A stretch of DNA of 64,000 nt from Fictibacillus phosphorivorans (GTDB taxonomy: Bacteria; Bacillota; Bacilli; Bacillales; Fictibacillaceae): positions 806,001-870,000 of the forward strand of contig NZ_CP015378.1 of assembly GCF_001629705.1 (NCBI RefSeq), written 5' to 3'. Position numbers and translations under genes: made by a program. Position 1 is the first letter of the stretch. Each line of letters starts with the position of its first letter. Positions 8,764 through 18,258 of this stretch are shown piece by piece. Under the pieces are notes generated by a model. That model worked only from the letters and a program-made list of their open reading frames with translations. It was not told the DNA's origin and did no database searches.

Positions 8764-9684
8764 ATGCAACTTGAATCATATCTAGCTTGGGGTATGTCGG
8801 TTGTTTTTCTTATATCATTAATTCTCATCTATCTGAAAAAAGCAGATCATGAAGAACCTAACATCGGATGGAAACTGATTGGTTACTTTTTTTTAGGTAC
8901 GTTTACGTTTCGTATTGAATCACTCGTATTGCCTATAGGAATTGCAATTTTTTTACTCTTTTTTCTTCCTAAGCTGATCGTTAATAAAGATGCAAAAAAA
9001 TGGGCTGCTTCTCTTGGGGTGTTATCATTTATTTCAAGCATCATTGTTAGTCACTCTGTAGCGGCATTCTATGAAGAAGTACTTCAAGTTAAAGCAGGAA
9101 CGAATGTTTATGAGATGAATTTTTATAATGAGTATGAGAAGGTAAAGAAAGCGCTACATGCAGAGGGAGAGCTTGCTATAAACAATTTGGAAATCAACTT
9201 TAATAGCGATGGAGAAGTTTGGCAGTTTAATTATGAAACTTCTTATTATAGAGATGGAAGAGATATGAATGCATGGATAACGATGCATGATGGGAATTAT
9301 CAAATAAGTACACATGTTATGGATGAAGAGCTCGAAATGGTAAATCGTGAAAACTTTATTTCTTCACCTAGCATTTATTTTAAAGCTCTCGATCTGCATG
9401 GCTTAAAAAATATGGTGCCAAAGGGTGATTCCTATTACGTGAGTTTTACGAACTCTGATGCAATTCAGCCTGATAAGAACAGCTCTCTATGGAATATAGA
9501 GAGAGCAGGTATTACTGAAAAGACCGCAGTAGCTGTAACTGCTGAAGACAATACTGAAACCGAGGAAGAAACGGAATTTGAAGCCTATCATATTAGCATC
9601 AATACGATGAATGCTATGGGAGCCGGAGCCTATCAGTCAGATCAAGTCCGTTACTTCATCATTTCCCCCGAACTTTTTAACTAA
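8764..9684 (+). CDS. Conserved-looking membrane protein of unknown function
   Basis: A protein of about 306 residues with four predicted membrane segments in the first 110 residues, separated by charged loops. A soluble C-terminal domain rich in aromatic and acidic residues follows (about 120-306). I recognise no family motif. The ATG at 8764 is preferred because TTAGGGGGATAACG precedes it; an upstream in-frame ATG has no ribosome site. It ends 17 bases before the SDR gene, so the two may be cotranscribed. Confidence 0.75.
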   Translation: MQLESYLAWGMSVVFLISLILIYLKKADHEEPNIGWKLIGYFFLGTFTFRIESLVLPIGIAIFLLFFLPKLIVNKDAKKWAASLGVLSFISSIIVSHSVAAFYEEVLQVKAGTNVYEMNFYNEYEKVKKALHAEGELAINNLEINFNSDGEVWQFNYETSYYRDGRDMNAWITMHDGNYQISTHVMDEELEMVNRENFISSPSIYFKALDLHGLKNMVPKGDSYYVSFTNSDAIQPDKNSSLWNIERAGITEKTAVAVTAEDNTETEEETEFEAYHISINTMNAMGAGAYQSDQVRYFIISPELFN

Positions 9685-9701
9685 TAGAGGAGGTCATATA
9701 C

Positions 9702-10472
9702 GTGTATTTACCGTCATTTTCACTTAAAGGTAAAACAGCACTCGTAACGGGTGCTGGAAGAGGGATCGGACAGGCGATCGCAATTGGTTATGCAGAAGCT
9801 GGAGCGGATGTGGTGATTGTGTCTAGAACACAGTCTGATTTGGAAAAGACTGCACAGTTGATCGAAAGTGTTGGAACAAAAGCTTATCTTTTTGAGGCTG
9901 ATGTTACGAACAAGGATCAAGTGAAAGGAATTTTTGAAACATTAGATTTAGAGCAGATCAACGTGGATATACTTGTGAACAATGCTGGGATGAATATACG
10001 ATCAAAAGCATTCGATGTCTCTGATGAGGAGTGGGACACCATTATGCACACGAACCTTCGTTCAGCTTTTTGGTTCTCACAGCAAGCAGGTCAACGCATG
10101 AAGGAATCTGGAGGAGGAAAGATCATTACGATCTCTTCTGTTGCTGGACATGTCGCTCTTCGTACCGGAGTAGTCTATGCTTCTACTAAAGCTGCTATCA
10201 TACAGATGACGAAGAACTTAGCACTTGAGTGGGGACAGTACGGAATAAATGTGAACAGCATCGGACCGTGGTATTTTAAGACACCTCTAACAGAGAAACT
10301 ACTAGCTGATAAAGAGTATCTACAAGATATCCTTGATGTAACTCCACAGAAAAGAGTAGGAGAATTACCTGACCTTGTAGGGCCAGCGGTGTTTTTAGCC
10401 AGTGAAGCCGCTGATTATGTGAACGGACAAACTCTATTTGTTGATGGTGGAATGACCATCCAAGGGTTTTGA
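9702..10472 (+). CDS. SDR family oxidoreductase
   Basis: A 256-residue classical short-chain dehydrogenase/reductase. The Rossmann glycine motif TGAGRGIG is near residue 17, NNAG near residue 91, the catalytic Ser is in ISSVAG, and the YASTK catalytic Tyr/Lys pair is near residue 159. A C-terminal FVDGGMT segment is typical of the FabG/gluconate 5-dehydrogenase branch. The cofactor is likely NAD(P)H; the substrate cannot be read from sequence. It starts at a GTG with a strong GAGGAGG site. The final DGG motif and full length argue for an intact enzyme. Confidence 0.92.
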   Translation: MYLPSFSLKGKTALVTGAGRGIGQAIAIGYAEAGADVVIVSRTQSDLEKTAQLIESVGTKAYLFEADVTNKDQVKGIFETLDLEQINVDILVNNAGMNIRSKAFDVSDEEWDTIMHTNLRSAFWFSQQAGQRMKESGGGKIITISSVAGHVALRTGVVYASTKAAIIQMTKNLALEWGQYGINVNSIGPWYFKTPLTEKLLADKEYLQDILDVTPQKRVGELPDLVGPAVFLASEAADYVNGQTLFVDGGMTIQGF

Positions 10473-10473
10473 T

Positions 10474-10501
10474 TTGAAAAATAATTATTAAACTATATAA
10501 A
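10474..10501 (+). promoter_or_regulatory. Putative sigma-A promoter for the HU gene
   Basis: TTGAAA (10474-10479), a 16-bp spacer and TATAAA (10496-10501) lie just after the SDR stop, about 100 bp upstream of the HU start. Moderate match only. Confidence 0.4.
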
Positions 10502-10603
10502 TATTTTTCGGAATTTTGTATCTTTCTGTATGAAACCTATTTTTTTCGTTAATAATGTTGCTACACAAGCAGTTCATTCAATGTTTGAAGGGAGCAACTT
10601 ATA

Positions 10604-10882
10604 ATGAAAAAGATGGATTTAGTAGATGCCGTTCGAAATGCAACGAGTATGAACAAAAAAGAATCAGCGCTAGCCGTTGATGCAGTGCTAGATGCGATTA
10701 CAGATGCTTTGAAAAACGGTGAGAGCGTTCAGCTTATCGGTTTCGGAACATTTGAAACAAGAAACCGTAATGCAAGAAAAGGACGTAATCCTCTTACTGG
10801 TGAAGAGATCATGATTCAAGCTAGCAACGTGCCTGCTTTCAAGCCAGGTAAATCGCTAAAAGAAGCGGTAAAAGCCGTTTAA
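10604..10882 (+). CDS. HU family DNA-binding protein
   Basis: A 92-residue histone-like protein with the full HU/IHF fold. Helical N-terminal dimer region ([25 protein letters not shown]), then [26 protein letters not shown], the family signature leading into the DNA-binding arm, and a C-terminal [11 protein letters not shown]. It is a homodimeric nucleoid protein that binds DNA with little sequence preference. Good ribosome site GAAGGGAG upstream of the ATG; own terminator downstream. The N-terminus ([10 protein letters not shown]) differs from canonical Hbs (MNKTELI...), so it may be a paralogue and not the main HU. Confidence 0.95.
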   Translation: MKKMDLVDAVRNATSMNKKESALAVDAVLDAITDALKNGESVQLIGFGTFETRNRNARKGRNPLTGEEIMIQASNVPAFKPGKSLKEAVKAV

Positions 10883-10900
10883 TCGTCAGCAGATACGAAA

Positions 10901-10929
10901 GACGCTTTCCTCGAGGGAAGCGTCTTTTT
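10901..10929 (+). terminator. Terminator after HU
   Basis: GACGCTTTCC tcga GGGAAGCGTC hairpin followed by a T run. Confidence 0.9.
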
Positions 10930-11053
10930 GTCATATTTAGGCGAAAAATAAACGAATTTGACGTGCGATTTCCTGAAAAAAATAAAGGGAAATAGACCCT
11001 TTTACTTTAATTTATAGACGTTAAGAAAGTTTTAGTAAAAAAGGGTGGATAGA

Positions 11054-12898
11054 ATGAAAGTATTAAGTCAGGACGAATTACCTGCAGTGGCCACTTTAAA
11101 AGAAATGATTGATGTCCTGCCCGAATTTGTTTGTTTAAGGTATCCGGATGGAACTTGGGCAGAAGCGAACCGGTTCGCTCTTAATATTTATGGAATCGAC
11201 CACGATGAATATAAAGGAAAAAGTCTTGAGGAACTAGAAACAAGACTTTCATATGAAGCAATTGAAAGATGTAGCCTTTCTGATAAGAGAGCTTGGGAAA
11301 CAAGGAAACCAATCAAAACAGCTGAAAAGATTATAATGAAAAGCGGTCGTAAAGTGATGCTGGAGCTCATCAAGCAGCCAACCTTTACGAGTGATGGTAA
11401 ACCGCAGGTGTTGGTAGTCACAGGACGTGATATAACACCTCATAAACAGAAGGAAGAAGAGCTGAGTGTGGCTCTAGATTTATTAGAGTCGGTTCTAAAA
11501 GGAACTACAGATGCCATTCTCATTATCAATACAAGACAAGAAGTCATAAAGGTGAACGATGCATTCATGCAGATGTTTGGCTGGGCCGAAGAGGATTTCT
11601 CAGAGGATAATGACGACTATCCTGTTATTACTCCCGCACATTTGCAAGGTGAATCGAAGGAAATCATCAATCTTTTAAAACAGGGACAATCCGTTCCCCT
11701 TCATGAAACACAGCGTATACACAAAGATGGAACGGTTTTTGACGTATCAGCATCTTTTTCAAACATATGTGACATGGACGGTAAGATTATGGGGTTCGTA
11801 ATCGTATACCGTGATATTACTTCTCAGAAAAAAGTAGAGCGTGCTCTACGGGAAAGTGAGGCGAAATATCGTTTGATCGCAGAACATTCTACAGATCTTA
11901 TTACTGTGATTGATCCGACTGGCATTATTCAATATGTATCTCCTTCACACCTACCTGTACTCGGGTATGAAGATGGTGAGATTAAAGGTGCTATTTTAGA
12001 AATGGTCCATCCTGATGATTTACAGAGCCTTTCTGAACTTTTTATGAGAGCTCTTGTGAAAAAAGAGCCGTTTCAGACGGAATTCAGGTTGGTTCATAAA
12101 AACGGTGATTGGATTTTACTAGAAGCACGCGGTGTTCCAGTTATGACGAAAGACGGTCATGTGGAGAGCTTAGTTACCTTTGCTAGAGATGTAACGAAAG
12201 CAAAGCAGACAGAAGAGCTTATGTTAAAATCAGAGAAACTTTCTGTTCTAGGTGAGCTTGCTGCAGGAGTCGCACACGAAATACGGAATCCATTAACTTC
12301 ACTTAAAGGGTTTACGAAACTTTTATCAGATGCAGACGATGTGATTCGATTGGAATACTTAAGAATCATGGAGTCAGAGTTGAACCGGATCAACGACATC
12401 GTTGGAGAGCTTATGCTCGTAGCCAAACCACAGGCGGTTAGTTTTGAACATACAAATATTCAAGAATTGATCTATAGTGTTGTAAGGTTGCTCGAAACGC
12501 AAGCCATCATGAGAAACATACAGATCTGGGTAAACATTTCTGATAACATACCGCTTGTATATGGTGTTGAAAATCAGCTTAAACAACTTTTCATCAACCT
12601 ATTAAAGAACGCGATCGAAAGTATGGATAAAGACGGAGAAATCCATATTAAAATCGGAACACGAAACGATTCTGTCCTTCTTGAGTTGAAAGATCAAGGC
12701 TGTGGTATTCCAGCAGAACGGTTGAAAACCCTTGGAGAACCCTTTTATACCACAAAGGAAAAGGGCACGGGCTTAGGATTGATGGTGTGTTTTAAGATCA
12801 TTGAAGAGCACGGTGGTGCTATTCAATTCTCTTCTGTTGAGAACGAAGGAACGAAAGTAGAAATCGAACTTCCAACTGCACCGTCTTCATCACATTAA
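11054..12898 (+). CDS. Orphan PAS-domain sensor histidine kinase
   Basis: A 614-residue cytoplasmic kinase with no membrane segment. Three PAS domains (about residues 10-130, 140-255 and 265-385) precede HisKA with the phospho-accepting His near residue 408 (GVAHEIRNPLTSLKG). A HATPase domain follows, with N box (INLLKNAIESM), G1 (DQGCGIP), F box (EPFYTTKEKG) and G2 (GTGLGL). PAS repeats plus a soluble kinase and no adjacent response regulator is the layout of the sporulation kinases KinA and KinE, which feed Spo0F. Identity as a sporulation kinase is inference. The ATG at 11054 follows AAGGGTGG; a GTG three codons earlier is possible. Confidence 0.9.
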   Translation: MKVLSQDELPAVATLKEMIDVLPEFVCLRYPDGTWAEANRFALNIYGIDHDEYKGKSLEELETRLSYEAIERCSLSDKRAWETRKPIKTAEKIIMKSGRKVMLELIKQPTFTSDGKPQVLVVTGRDITPHKQKEEELSVALDLLESVLKGTTDAILIINTRQEVIKVNDAFMQMFGWAEEDFSEDNDDYPVITPAHLQGESKEIINLLKQGQSVPLHETQRIHKDGTVFDVSASFSNICDMDGKIMGFVIVYRDITSQKKVERALRESEAKYRLIAEHSTDLITVIDPTGIIQYVSPSHLPVLGYEDGEIKGAILEMVHPDDLQSLSELFMRALVKKEPFQTEFRLVHKNGDWILLEARGVPVMTKDGHVESLVTFARDVTKAKQTEELMLKSEKLSVLGELAAGVAHEIRNPLTSLKGFTKLLSDADDVIRLEYLRIMESELNRINDIVGELMLVAKPQAVSFEHTNIQELIYSVVRLLETQAIMRNIQIWVNISDNIPLVYGVENQLKQLFINLLKNAIESMDKDGEIHIKIGTRNDSVLLELKDQGCGIPAERLKTLGEPFYTTKEKGTGLGLMVCFKIIEEHGGAIQFSSVENEGTKVEIELPTAPSSSH

Positions 12899-12951
12899 GG
12901 TTTATTCTATGATAAATCGGACCACACTGTTCATGAGGGAGTGTGGGAGAG

Positions 12952-13200
12952 ATGAATAAATACCGTATCTTTTTTGTGTATCGAGTAAAAAATTTAAATT
13001 ATATTCACGTTCACGGGATGAACATGGATAATAAGAAGTTGTTCACTGTCTTGATCTCATCTCCAAACGATGAGATGAATTTAGCTAACCACCACAGCGA
13101 ACTTCCTAATGAACTGTTGTCACTGTTGGAAGCAGAAAGCACACGAATTAATTCTGGCCTCTATGATCTTGCTCAATGGGAACCCTATACGTATAGCTAA
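12952..13200 (+). CDS. Small protein of unknown function
   Basis: About 82 residues, starting MNKYRIFFVYRVKN. It is soluble, with a beta-rich N-terminal half and an acidic C-terminus ending in WEPYTYS. No family recognised. Start is ambiguous: the ATG at 12952 lies close to GTGGGAGAG, and a GTG at 12943 follows GAGGGA. It lies 53 bases after the kinase stop and ends at its own terminator, so cotranscription with the kinase is possible. Confidence 0.6.
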   Translation: MNKYRIFFVYRVKNLNYIHVHGMNMDNKKLFTVLISSPNDEMNLANHHSELPNELLSLLEAESTRINSGLYDLAQWEPYTYS

Positions 13201-13202
13201 AG

Positions 13203-13234
13203 CTCCTTTCATTTTTGTTGAAAGGAGTTTTTTT
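13203..13234 (+). terminator. Terminator
   Basis: CTCCTTTCA / TGAAAGGAG stem followed by seven T. Confidence 0.85.
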
Positions 13235-13277
13235 GTGTAAAATGTTCCTAAAAGGATAAAAGGAGAATTTCTTTACT

Positions 13278-13721
13278 ATGACACAAGAAGAAATTGTGGA
13301 CTTATTAACAGGAAAGATTAAACTGGTTCGAACGGAACTGGGATATACTCAAGACAAGATGGCCGATATATTAGGGATTTCAAAGAAAACGTTAGTGCAA
13401 ATCGAAAAAGAAAGAATGAAAGCGAGCTGGACTGTAATCGTTGCTATGTGTGCATTATTTCGAAACTCAGACATTCTTAACCATGCCCTAGGTGGAAACC
13501 CACTTGATGTAATGGAACTCGTCGTTCATGAATATGTAGCGGTACCGAAAGAAAAAACGTGGGGTGGACATGTCTGGTGGAAAGAGATAGATTCACGTAA
13601 AGGCTACCGACTGCAGCAGAATGTAATCAGTCAACATTTTCGAATTCTTGATCAAAATGATTATCGGGTATATAGTTCCTTTGAAGAAAATGAAGCAAGA
13701 AAGAGATTGAAAGAGATATAG
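13278..13721 (+). CDS. XRE-type helix-turn-helix regulator
   Basis: A 147-residue protein with a helix-turn-helix of the Cro/CI (XRE) type in the first 65 residues (KLVRTELGYTQDKMADILGISKKTLVQIEKERM). A C-terminal domain of about 80 residues follows, with two Trp residues (KTWGGHVWWKEID), which I do not recognise. Likely a DNA-binding transcription regulator; target and effector unknown. It has a fair AAAAGGAGAA site 10 bases upstream of the ATG. The metallophosphoesterase gene starts about 100 bases downstream with no terminator between. Confidence 0.85.
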   Translation: MTQEEIVDLLTGKIKLVRTELGYTQDKMADILGISKKTLVQIEKERMKASWTVIVAMCALFRNSDILNHALGGNPLDVMELVVHEYVAVPKEKTWGGHVWWKEIDSRKGYRLQQNVISQHFRILDQNDYRVYSSFEENEARKRLKEI

Positions 13722-13821
13722 TAAAATAATTTATTCATAAAATGTTTATTGTGCTGTTACATGAAATTTACGTTGTACTGTTACTTTCAAGATGCAAGTT
13801 ATTTTGAAGGGAGAGTAAAAC

Positions 13822-15570
13822 ATGAATTGGAGAACGAAGCTAACAGCACTTGTTATTTCGGGTGCTTTAACGATACCTGCTGGTCAAGCACATGCCTTCT
13901 TGTCCAGTATAGACAAGCAAGATGGTGGGATTGGAAACACAGAAAACTATTTGGATATGGTACCTAATTTGGCACTAGATCCAAAAGTAGATAATATTAT
14001 TTATCCACTTATGTCAACTCCGGCAATAAAAAAGAACGGATCTGATCTGACGATTAAGGTGGATACAAAAGATAAGAATCCAGCAGGATGGGAAGTTTCT
14101 TTAAATCCAACTGAAGCAGCGAATATTGATGGAACATTTACTCTTCCTGTAAAAAATGTGCAAAAAGGATCTTCTTATTGGAAGGATAGTTCTTCTATTT
14201 ATGAAGTTACGGTACAAATCCCAGATGAGGTTCCAGAAGAGTTATTTGATCTGCAAGTTTCTTATACCGGGAATGGAACCCGTATTACAGATGATGAACC
14301 AAACTCGGTAAAGGTAGTTAAAGAGTTCAAGAAAGAATTTAAGTTTATGCATTTAACGGATATTCATGTTGGCTCTCCACGCAATGTTGCAGACCCTGCT
14401 AATATTACTGAAGCAGGATTGTGGCACCCAGATCGAACGAAACGTTGGTTATATCTCCAAAAAACGATTAAACAAGTGAATTTGTTAAAGCCAGATTTTG
14501 TGGTGATGACTGGTGATTTAATGTATGGACAGATGAATCCGAAAGAATATATCTATGAATATGAAGAAACATACCGCATGCTGAAGCAGTTTGATGTTCC
14601 TGTGTATATCGTACCAGGGAACCATGATTATTATGCACAAGATGCTACACTAACTGATGGCGCTAAGTATTGGGAACAATATTTCGGTCCTCAATATTTC
14701 TCATTTGATTATGGACCATATGCTCACATGATCGGATACAACTCTTTTGATTGGCACAAGTTTGATAGACAAGGCCACGGATCCGTATCTGTTCCTACTT
14801 GGGGTGGACAGATACGTGATGAGCAGATGGAGTGGATCAAAAAAGATTTAGCAGATAACAAATCCAGTGCACAACCTGAACAAGTAAGGGGATTATTTTC
14901 TCACCATAATCCGTTATGGCGTGACCGTGACATATGGCCGTCAACAGATCCGCATGTAAACGAGTATTGGAAAGAATATGATGCTAAGCATGATCCTCAG
15001 CATTTAACAACGCTCATAAAAGGTGAGGCGCTCGGTATTAAATACGATCAGCAATGGCATGGTGAAGGGTCTCATGAACTAATCGATGTAATGAAGCAGA
15101 ACAACGTTAATATATCTTTGCATGGACATACGCACATCGATAATATTACAGAGCAAGACGGTATTTTGTATTCCACGACTGCTTCTATTGAATTATCAGC
15201 TAAACCATGGGTAGGTTATCGTTTGTTTGAGAAGAATGCAACTGATAATAAATTTAATTCATACGTATATGAAGGTCCGGATAGATCCATGCCGGTATAT
15301 CAAAATGGGAATACGTCAGCCGGAGTTGTTTCATTTGAAAATAAGTTTCAACTACCAAACGATGGATCTCAAGTTACCCAAACAGCTACAGTTACGAATC
15401 GTTTAAATAAATCTTTGACTGTAAATATCCCATTCTATATGAAACAAGGCAGCTACACGCCTTCTGTTGGTAAAGTAGTTGAAACACAATTATATGGTTC
15501 GAAACAGTTTGTAGAGGTGCAAGTAACCATTCCACCAAATACGGTAGAGAATGTTGAATTAAAAAGATAA
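13822..15570 (+). CDS. Secreted metallophosphoesterase
   Basis: A 582-residue exported calcineurin-like phosphoesterase. Signal peptide MNWRTKLTALVISGALTIP, cleaved near AHA-FLS. Residues about 30-165 are a beta-rich N-terminal domain. The catalytic domain carries DIHVG (near 180), GDLMYG, GNHDYY (near 266), SHHNP and GHTHIDN (near 435), which together supply the dinuclear metal ligands. A C-terminal Ig-like beta domain ends the protein. Family members hydrolyse phosphoesters or phosphodiesters outside the cell; the exact substrate is unknown. Ribosome site GAAGGGAGAG. No LPXTG or membrane anchor is visible, so it is probably released. Confidence 0.92.
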   Translation: MNWRTKLTALVISGALTIPAGQAHAFLSSIDKQDGGIGNTENYLDMVPNLALDPKVDNIIYPLMSTPAIKKNGSDLTIKVDTKDKNPAGWEVSLNPTEAANIDGTFTLPVKNVQKGSSYWKDSSSIYEVTVQIPDEVPEELFDLQVSYTGNGTRITDDEPNSVKVVKEFKKEFKFMHLTDIHVGSPRNVADPANITEAGLWHPDRTKRWLYLQKTIKQVNLLKPDFVVMTGDLMYGQMNPKEYIYEYEETYRMLKQFDVPVYIVPGNHDYYAQDATLTDGAKYWEQYFGPQYFSFDYGPYAHMIGYNSFDWHKFDRQGHGSVSVPTWGGQIRDEQMEWIKKDLADNKSSAQPEQVRGLFSHHNPLWRDRDIWPSTDPHVNEYWKEYDAKHDPQHLTTLIKGEALGIKYDQQWHGEGSHELIDVMKQNNVNISLHGHTHIDNITEQDGILYSTTASIELSAKPWVGYRLFEKNATDNKFNSYVYEGPDRSMPVYQNGNTSAGVVSFENKFQLPNDGSQVTQTATVTNRLNKSLTVNIPFYMKQGSYTPSVGKVVETQLYGSKQFVEVQVTIPPNTVENVELKR

Positions 15571-15579
15571 GTAAGAAGA

Positions 15580-15610
15580 ACGCCTGAGCAAATGGTTCAG
15601 GTGTTTTTTT
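15580..15610 (+). terminator. Terminator after the metallophosphoesterase
   Basis: CGCCTGA / TCAGGTG stem (one G-T pair) followed by seven T. Confidence 0.8.
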
Positions 15611-15673
15611 ATTGATGATAAGTAAGCTAAGAAACTCTAAAAAAGACTAGTAGTTTTATTATCATTTTAAGAC

Positions 15674-15701
15674 TAAAACATTTGAATTTCTAAACCGATA
15701 A
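15674..15701 (+). promoter_or_regulatory. SigD-type promoter for cheW-mcp
   Basis: TAAA (15674-15677), a 16-bp spacer and ACCGATAA (15694-15701) closely match the B. subtilis motility sigma-D consensus TAAA-N14-16-GCCGATAT. It lies about 60 bp upstream of the cheW start, and both downstream genes are chemotaxis genes, the usual sigma-D targets. Confidence 0.65.
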
Positions 15702-15762
15702 AATGAGGGAGAACTTATGACTTTCGTTTAATGAAGAAATACCTAGAAAAGGAGCAAGTGAG

Positions 15763-16203
15763 ATGTCACTTAGCACTCAAACTTTAAAGAATGTAGTAAT
15801 AACAGCTGGTGTTGAACAATATGGCCTACCGATCGAACATGTTGCTTCGATCGAGCGCGTTCTGGACATAACACCGATGCCAGAGATGCCTTCAGATGTA
15901 TTAGGAATCATTCATTTAAGAGGAAACGTTATTCCGATTATTGATTTTGGACAGCTGATCGGTAAAGGGAAGACAGAGATCACAGATCAGACTAGAATTG
16001 TTATTTTGCAGAATGAAGAAAACTTTTTAGGGCTACTAACTGAAGCGGCAACCGATGTTATTGATATTGAAGAAGATTCCATACAATCACCAGGAAGTTT
16101 TCGTTCAAGAGAAGACTCGTTAATAAAAGGTGTCTCTAAGCAGGATCTTCATCTAGTCATCGTACTAAATTGTCCTGTCATTTTTAGCAACAGAAATTTA
16201 TAA
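15763..16203 (+). CDS. cheW: CheW-like chemotaxis coupling protein
   Basis: A 146-residue single-domain CheW: two SH3-like beta barrels, with YGLPIEHVASIERVLDITPMPEMPSDVLGIIHLRGNVIPIIDF as the clear family core. CheW bridges chemoreceptors to the CheA kinase. Ribosome site AAAGGAG 8 bases before the ATG. It is followed after 10 bases by a chemoreceptor gene, so this is probably a receptor-dedicated extra CheW or CheV-like adaptor and not the main fla/che operon copy. No CheV receiver domain is present. Confidence 0.92.
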   Translation: MSLSTQTLKNVVITAGVEQYGLPIEHVASIERVLDITPMPEMPSDVLGIIHLRGNVIPIIDFGQLIGKGKTEITDQTRIVILQNEENFLGLLTEAATDVIDIEEDSIQSPGSFRSREDSLIKGVSKQDLHLVIVLNCPVIFSNRNL

Positions 16204-16213
16204 GAGGTGACGT

Positions 16214-17902
16214 ATGAAACTGACGTTGAGAAAAAAGCTAGTAGGATCTTTTTTAACGATTGCTGTTCTTTTTGCGGCAACTTGTGGGGTCTTCTTCTAT
16301 TTTATAAAAGACATGCAACAGACATACAGTGAACTGTTAGACAGAAGAACGGAAATCTATAACAATGCGAAAGAAATTGAACTCCAAGCGACCGTTCAAA
16401 ACAGCAGTGTCCGGGAATACTTGCTTGAGCAATCGACCGAAAGCAAGCAAAAGCTGACAGGCGCAAACGAAAGAATTAATACACTCGTAACTAACACGAT
16501 GAAGCTTGTTAAAGCTAAGGCCGATAAAGATAGACTTGAGAAGATCTATTATTTGAATAATGATTACAAAACAGAATCAGACCGTGTACTCCAAAACTCC
16601 ATGAGTAACATGGAAGCTGCAAATGAATATGCGAAGAGCACTCTTTTTCCATTAGGCAGAGACATGAGAGCCGTAACTGAAGAGATGGGTAAGCGACAAG
16701 CAAACCTGTTGGCTGAAGGTAAAGTAGTTGTTGCAGACGAAGAGAAGTTTGTAGTCTCGCTCATCACGATTTTAGGAATTGTTATTGTTGTGGCTGCACT
16801 TGCAATCGGTTACACGATTTCCCTCATGATCTCAAGACCTGTTGTAAGAATGTCCAACATGTTAAATGATATAGCGGACGGTGATCTGACGATGGATCCG
16901 ATCTCAATTAAAAACAAAGACGAGATTGGTATGCTCGCAGATGGCATCAACCATATGGGATCAAACCTTGCCGCCCTAATCAGACAAGTAAGAGCCACAG
17001 CTGAACAAGTGGCAGCATCTTCTGAAGAATTAACCGCTTCAGCTGAGCAAACGAGTATGGCAACAGAACAGATCGCAACAACGATAGGCGAGGTAGCTGG
17101 AGGGTCTCAAGAACAAGTTCGTACTGTAGACGATATCGTAGAAGCCATGAACCAGCTTTCTGCAGGTATTCAACAGATCGCAGTAAGTATGCAGAACATG
17201 TCTGAAGCCTCATCTCGTTCAATGCAAGTAGCAGAAGGCGGAAATGAAACGATACAAAAGACGATCGGCCAGATGGATGCAATCCACACTTCTATGGACA
17301 GCACCTCTCAAGTTGTGAAGGATCTTGGTGAGCAGTCTCAAGAAATTACGAATATTGTTGACGTGATAACGGATATTGCCGGTCAAACAAATCTATTAGC
17401 ACTGAATGCCGCGATCGAGGCAGCTCGTGCAGGAGAACAAGGCAGAGGATTTGCAGTAGTTGCTGATGAAGTAAGAAAATTAGCAGAACAATCATCTGCA
17501 TCTGCGTCTCAGATCGGTCAACTGATCACTAGCATACAGGAACTAACTGAAAAAGCTGTCGCTGCAATGAAGAACGGTACGATAGAAGTGAATGGCGGTA
17601 GAGAACTTGTCTATCAATCAGGAGAAGCGTTCAAAAGTCTGTACGATACAGTTGCAGAAGTTTCTGGTCAAGTGAGCGATATTTCAGCCGCTACAGAACA
17701 GATGACAGCAAGTACTGAGCATGTTGTTGGCTCAATTGATGTGATCTCATCGATGGCAGAAACAGCCGCTTCGTCCACGCAAGAAGTTTCTGCTTCTGCA
17801 GAAGAACAACTAGCAAGCATGCAGGAAATCTCATCTTCCTCGATCGCATTATCTCAACTAGCTGAAGAGATGAATGAAGCGATAAATAAATTTAAAGTGT
17901 AA
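16214..17902 (+). CDS. Methyl-accepting chemotaxis protein
   Basis: A 562-residue chemoreceptor. Membrane segment 1 is about residues 10-30, an extracytoplasmic helical sensor about 31-180, membrane segment 2 about 183-206, HAMP about 207-260. A long coiled-coil signalling domain follows, with the conserved hairpin tip ([36 protein letters not shown]) near residue 391. The Glu/Gln-rich flanking helices hold likely methylation sites. The extracellular domain resembles four-helix-bundle sensors, but its ligand cannot be predicted. Cotranscribed with cheW behind a SigD-like promoter. Confidence 0.95.
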   Translation: MKLTLRKKLVGSFLTIAVLFAATCGVFFYFIKDMQQTYSELLDRRTEIYNNAKEIELQATVQNSSVREYLLEQSTESKQKLTGANERINTLVTNTMKLVKAKADKDRLEKIYYLNNDYKTESDRVLQNSMSNMEAANEYAKSTLFPLGRDMRAVTEEMGKRQANLLAEGKVVVADEEKFVVSLITILGIVIVVAALAIGYTISLMISRPVVRMSNMLNDIADGDLTMDPISIKNKDEIGMLADGINHMGSNLAALIRQVRATAEQVAASSEELTASAEQTSMATEQIATTIGEVAGGSQEQVRTVDDIVEAMNQLSAGIQQIAVSMQNMSEASSRSMQVAEGGNETIQKTIGQMDAIHTSMDSTSQVVKDLGEQSQEITNIVDVITDIAGQTNLLALNAAIEAARAGEQGRGFAVVADEVRKLAEQSSASASQIGQLITSIQELTEKAVAAMKNGTIEVNGGRELVYQSGEAFKSLYDTVAEVSGQVSDISAATEQMTASTEHVVGSIDVISSMAETAASSTQEVSASAEEQLASMQEISSSSIALSQLAEEMNEAINKFKV

Positions 17903-17920
17903 ATTTTGACGGAAAGAGAA

Positions 17921-17949
17921 GCCACCCAACTTAAATGGGTGGCTTTTTT
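17921..17949 (+). terminator. Terminator after the chemoreceptor
   Basis: GCCACCCA acttaaa TGGGTGGC stem followed by six T. Confidence 0.92.
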
Positions 17950-18005
17950 GTTGAAATCAAGTTTTGTTGCTTAAGAATGGTGATTATAAAGGTAAAGAAC
18001 ATGAG

Positions 18006-18130
18006 TTTACAAGACGTAGAAATGTCTTGTAGGTGGTGAGAGTGTAGTTTTAGGTGGAAAACCTTACTCTACAGGTGGTCATAGAGCATTTACGGGTGCT
18101 CAATCATAATTTACAGGTGGTAGTAGGTGA
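18006..18130 (+). repeat. Degenerate 21-bp minisatellite, about six units
   Basis: Consecutive segments begin at 18006, 18026, 18047, 18068, 18089 and 18110. They share the core TTTACAGGTGGT with variable tails; the last four intervals are exactly 21 bp. In one forward frame this gives heptads such as LVGGESV, VLGGKPY, STGGHRA and FTGAQS, interrupted by stop codons. It looks like a decayed coding repeat or a non-coding satellite. It fills the otherwise empty 356-bp gap between the chemoreceptor and the reverse-strand genes. Confidence 0.6.
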
Positions 18131-18212
18131 TTTAGCAGCGAACGTGTAACAGTATACAAAATCACGTACCGTAAATCCCGTATTGTTCTTCTTCTATCAA
18201 GAAAAAAGCCAA

Positions 18213-18243
18213 ACAAAAAAGCAGCTCTTTAAAAAGTGCTGCT
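18213..18243 (-). terminator. Terminator of the YbjQ-like operon
   Basis: AGCAGC / GCTGCT stem with a T run on the reverse strand, downstream of the gene ending at 18259. Confidence 0.75.
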
Positions 18244-18258
18244 TGCTATACAAAAAAT

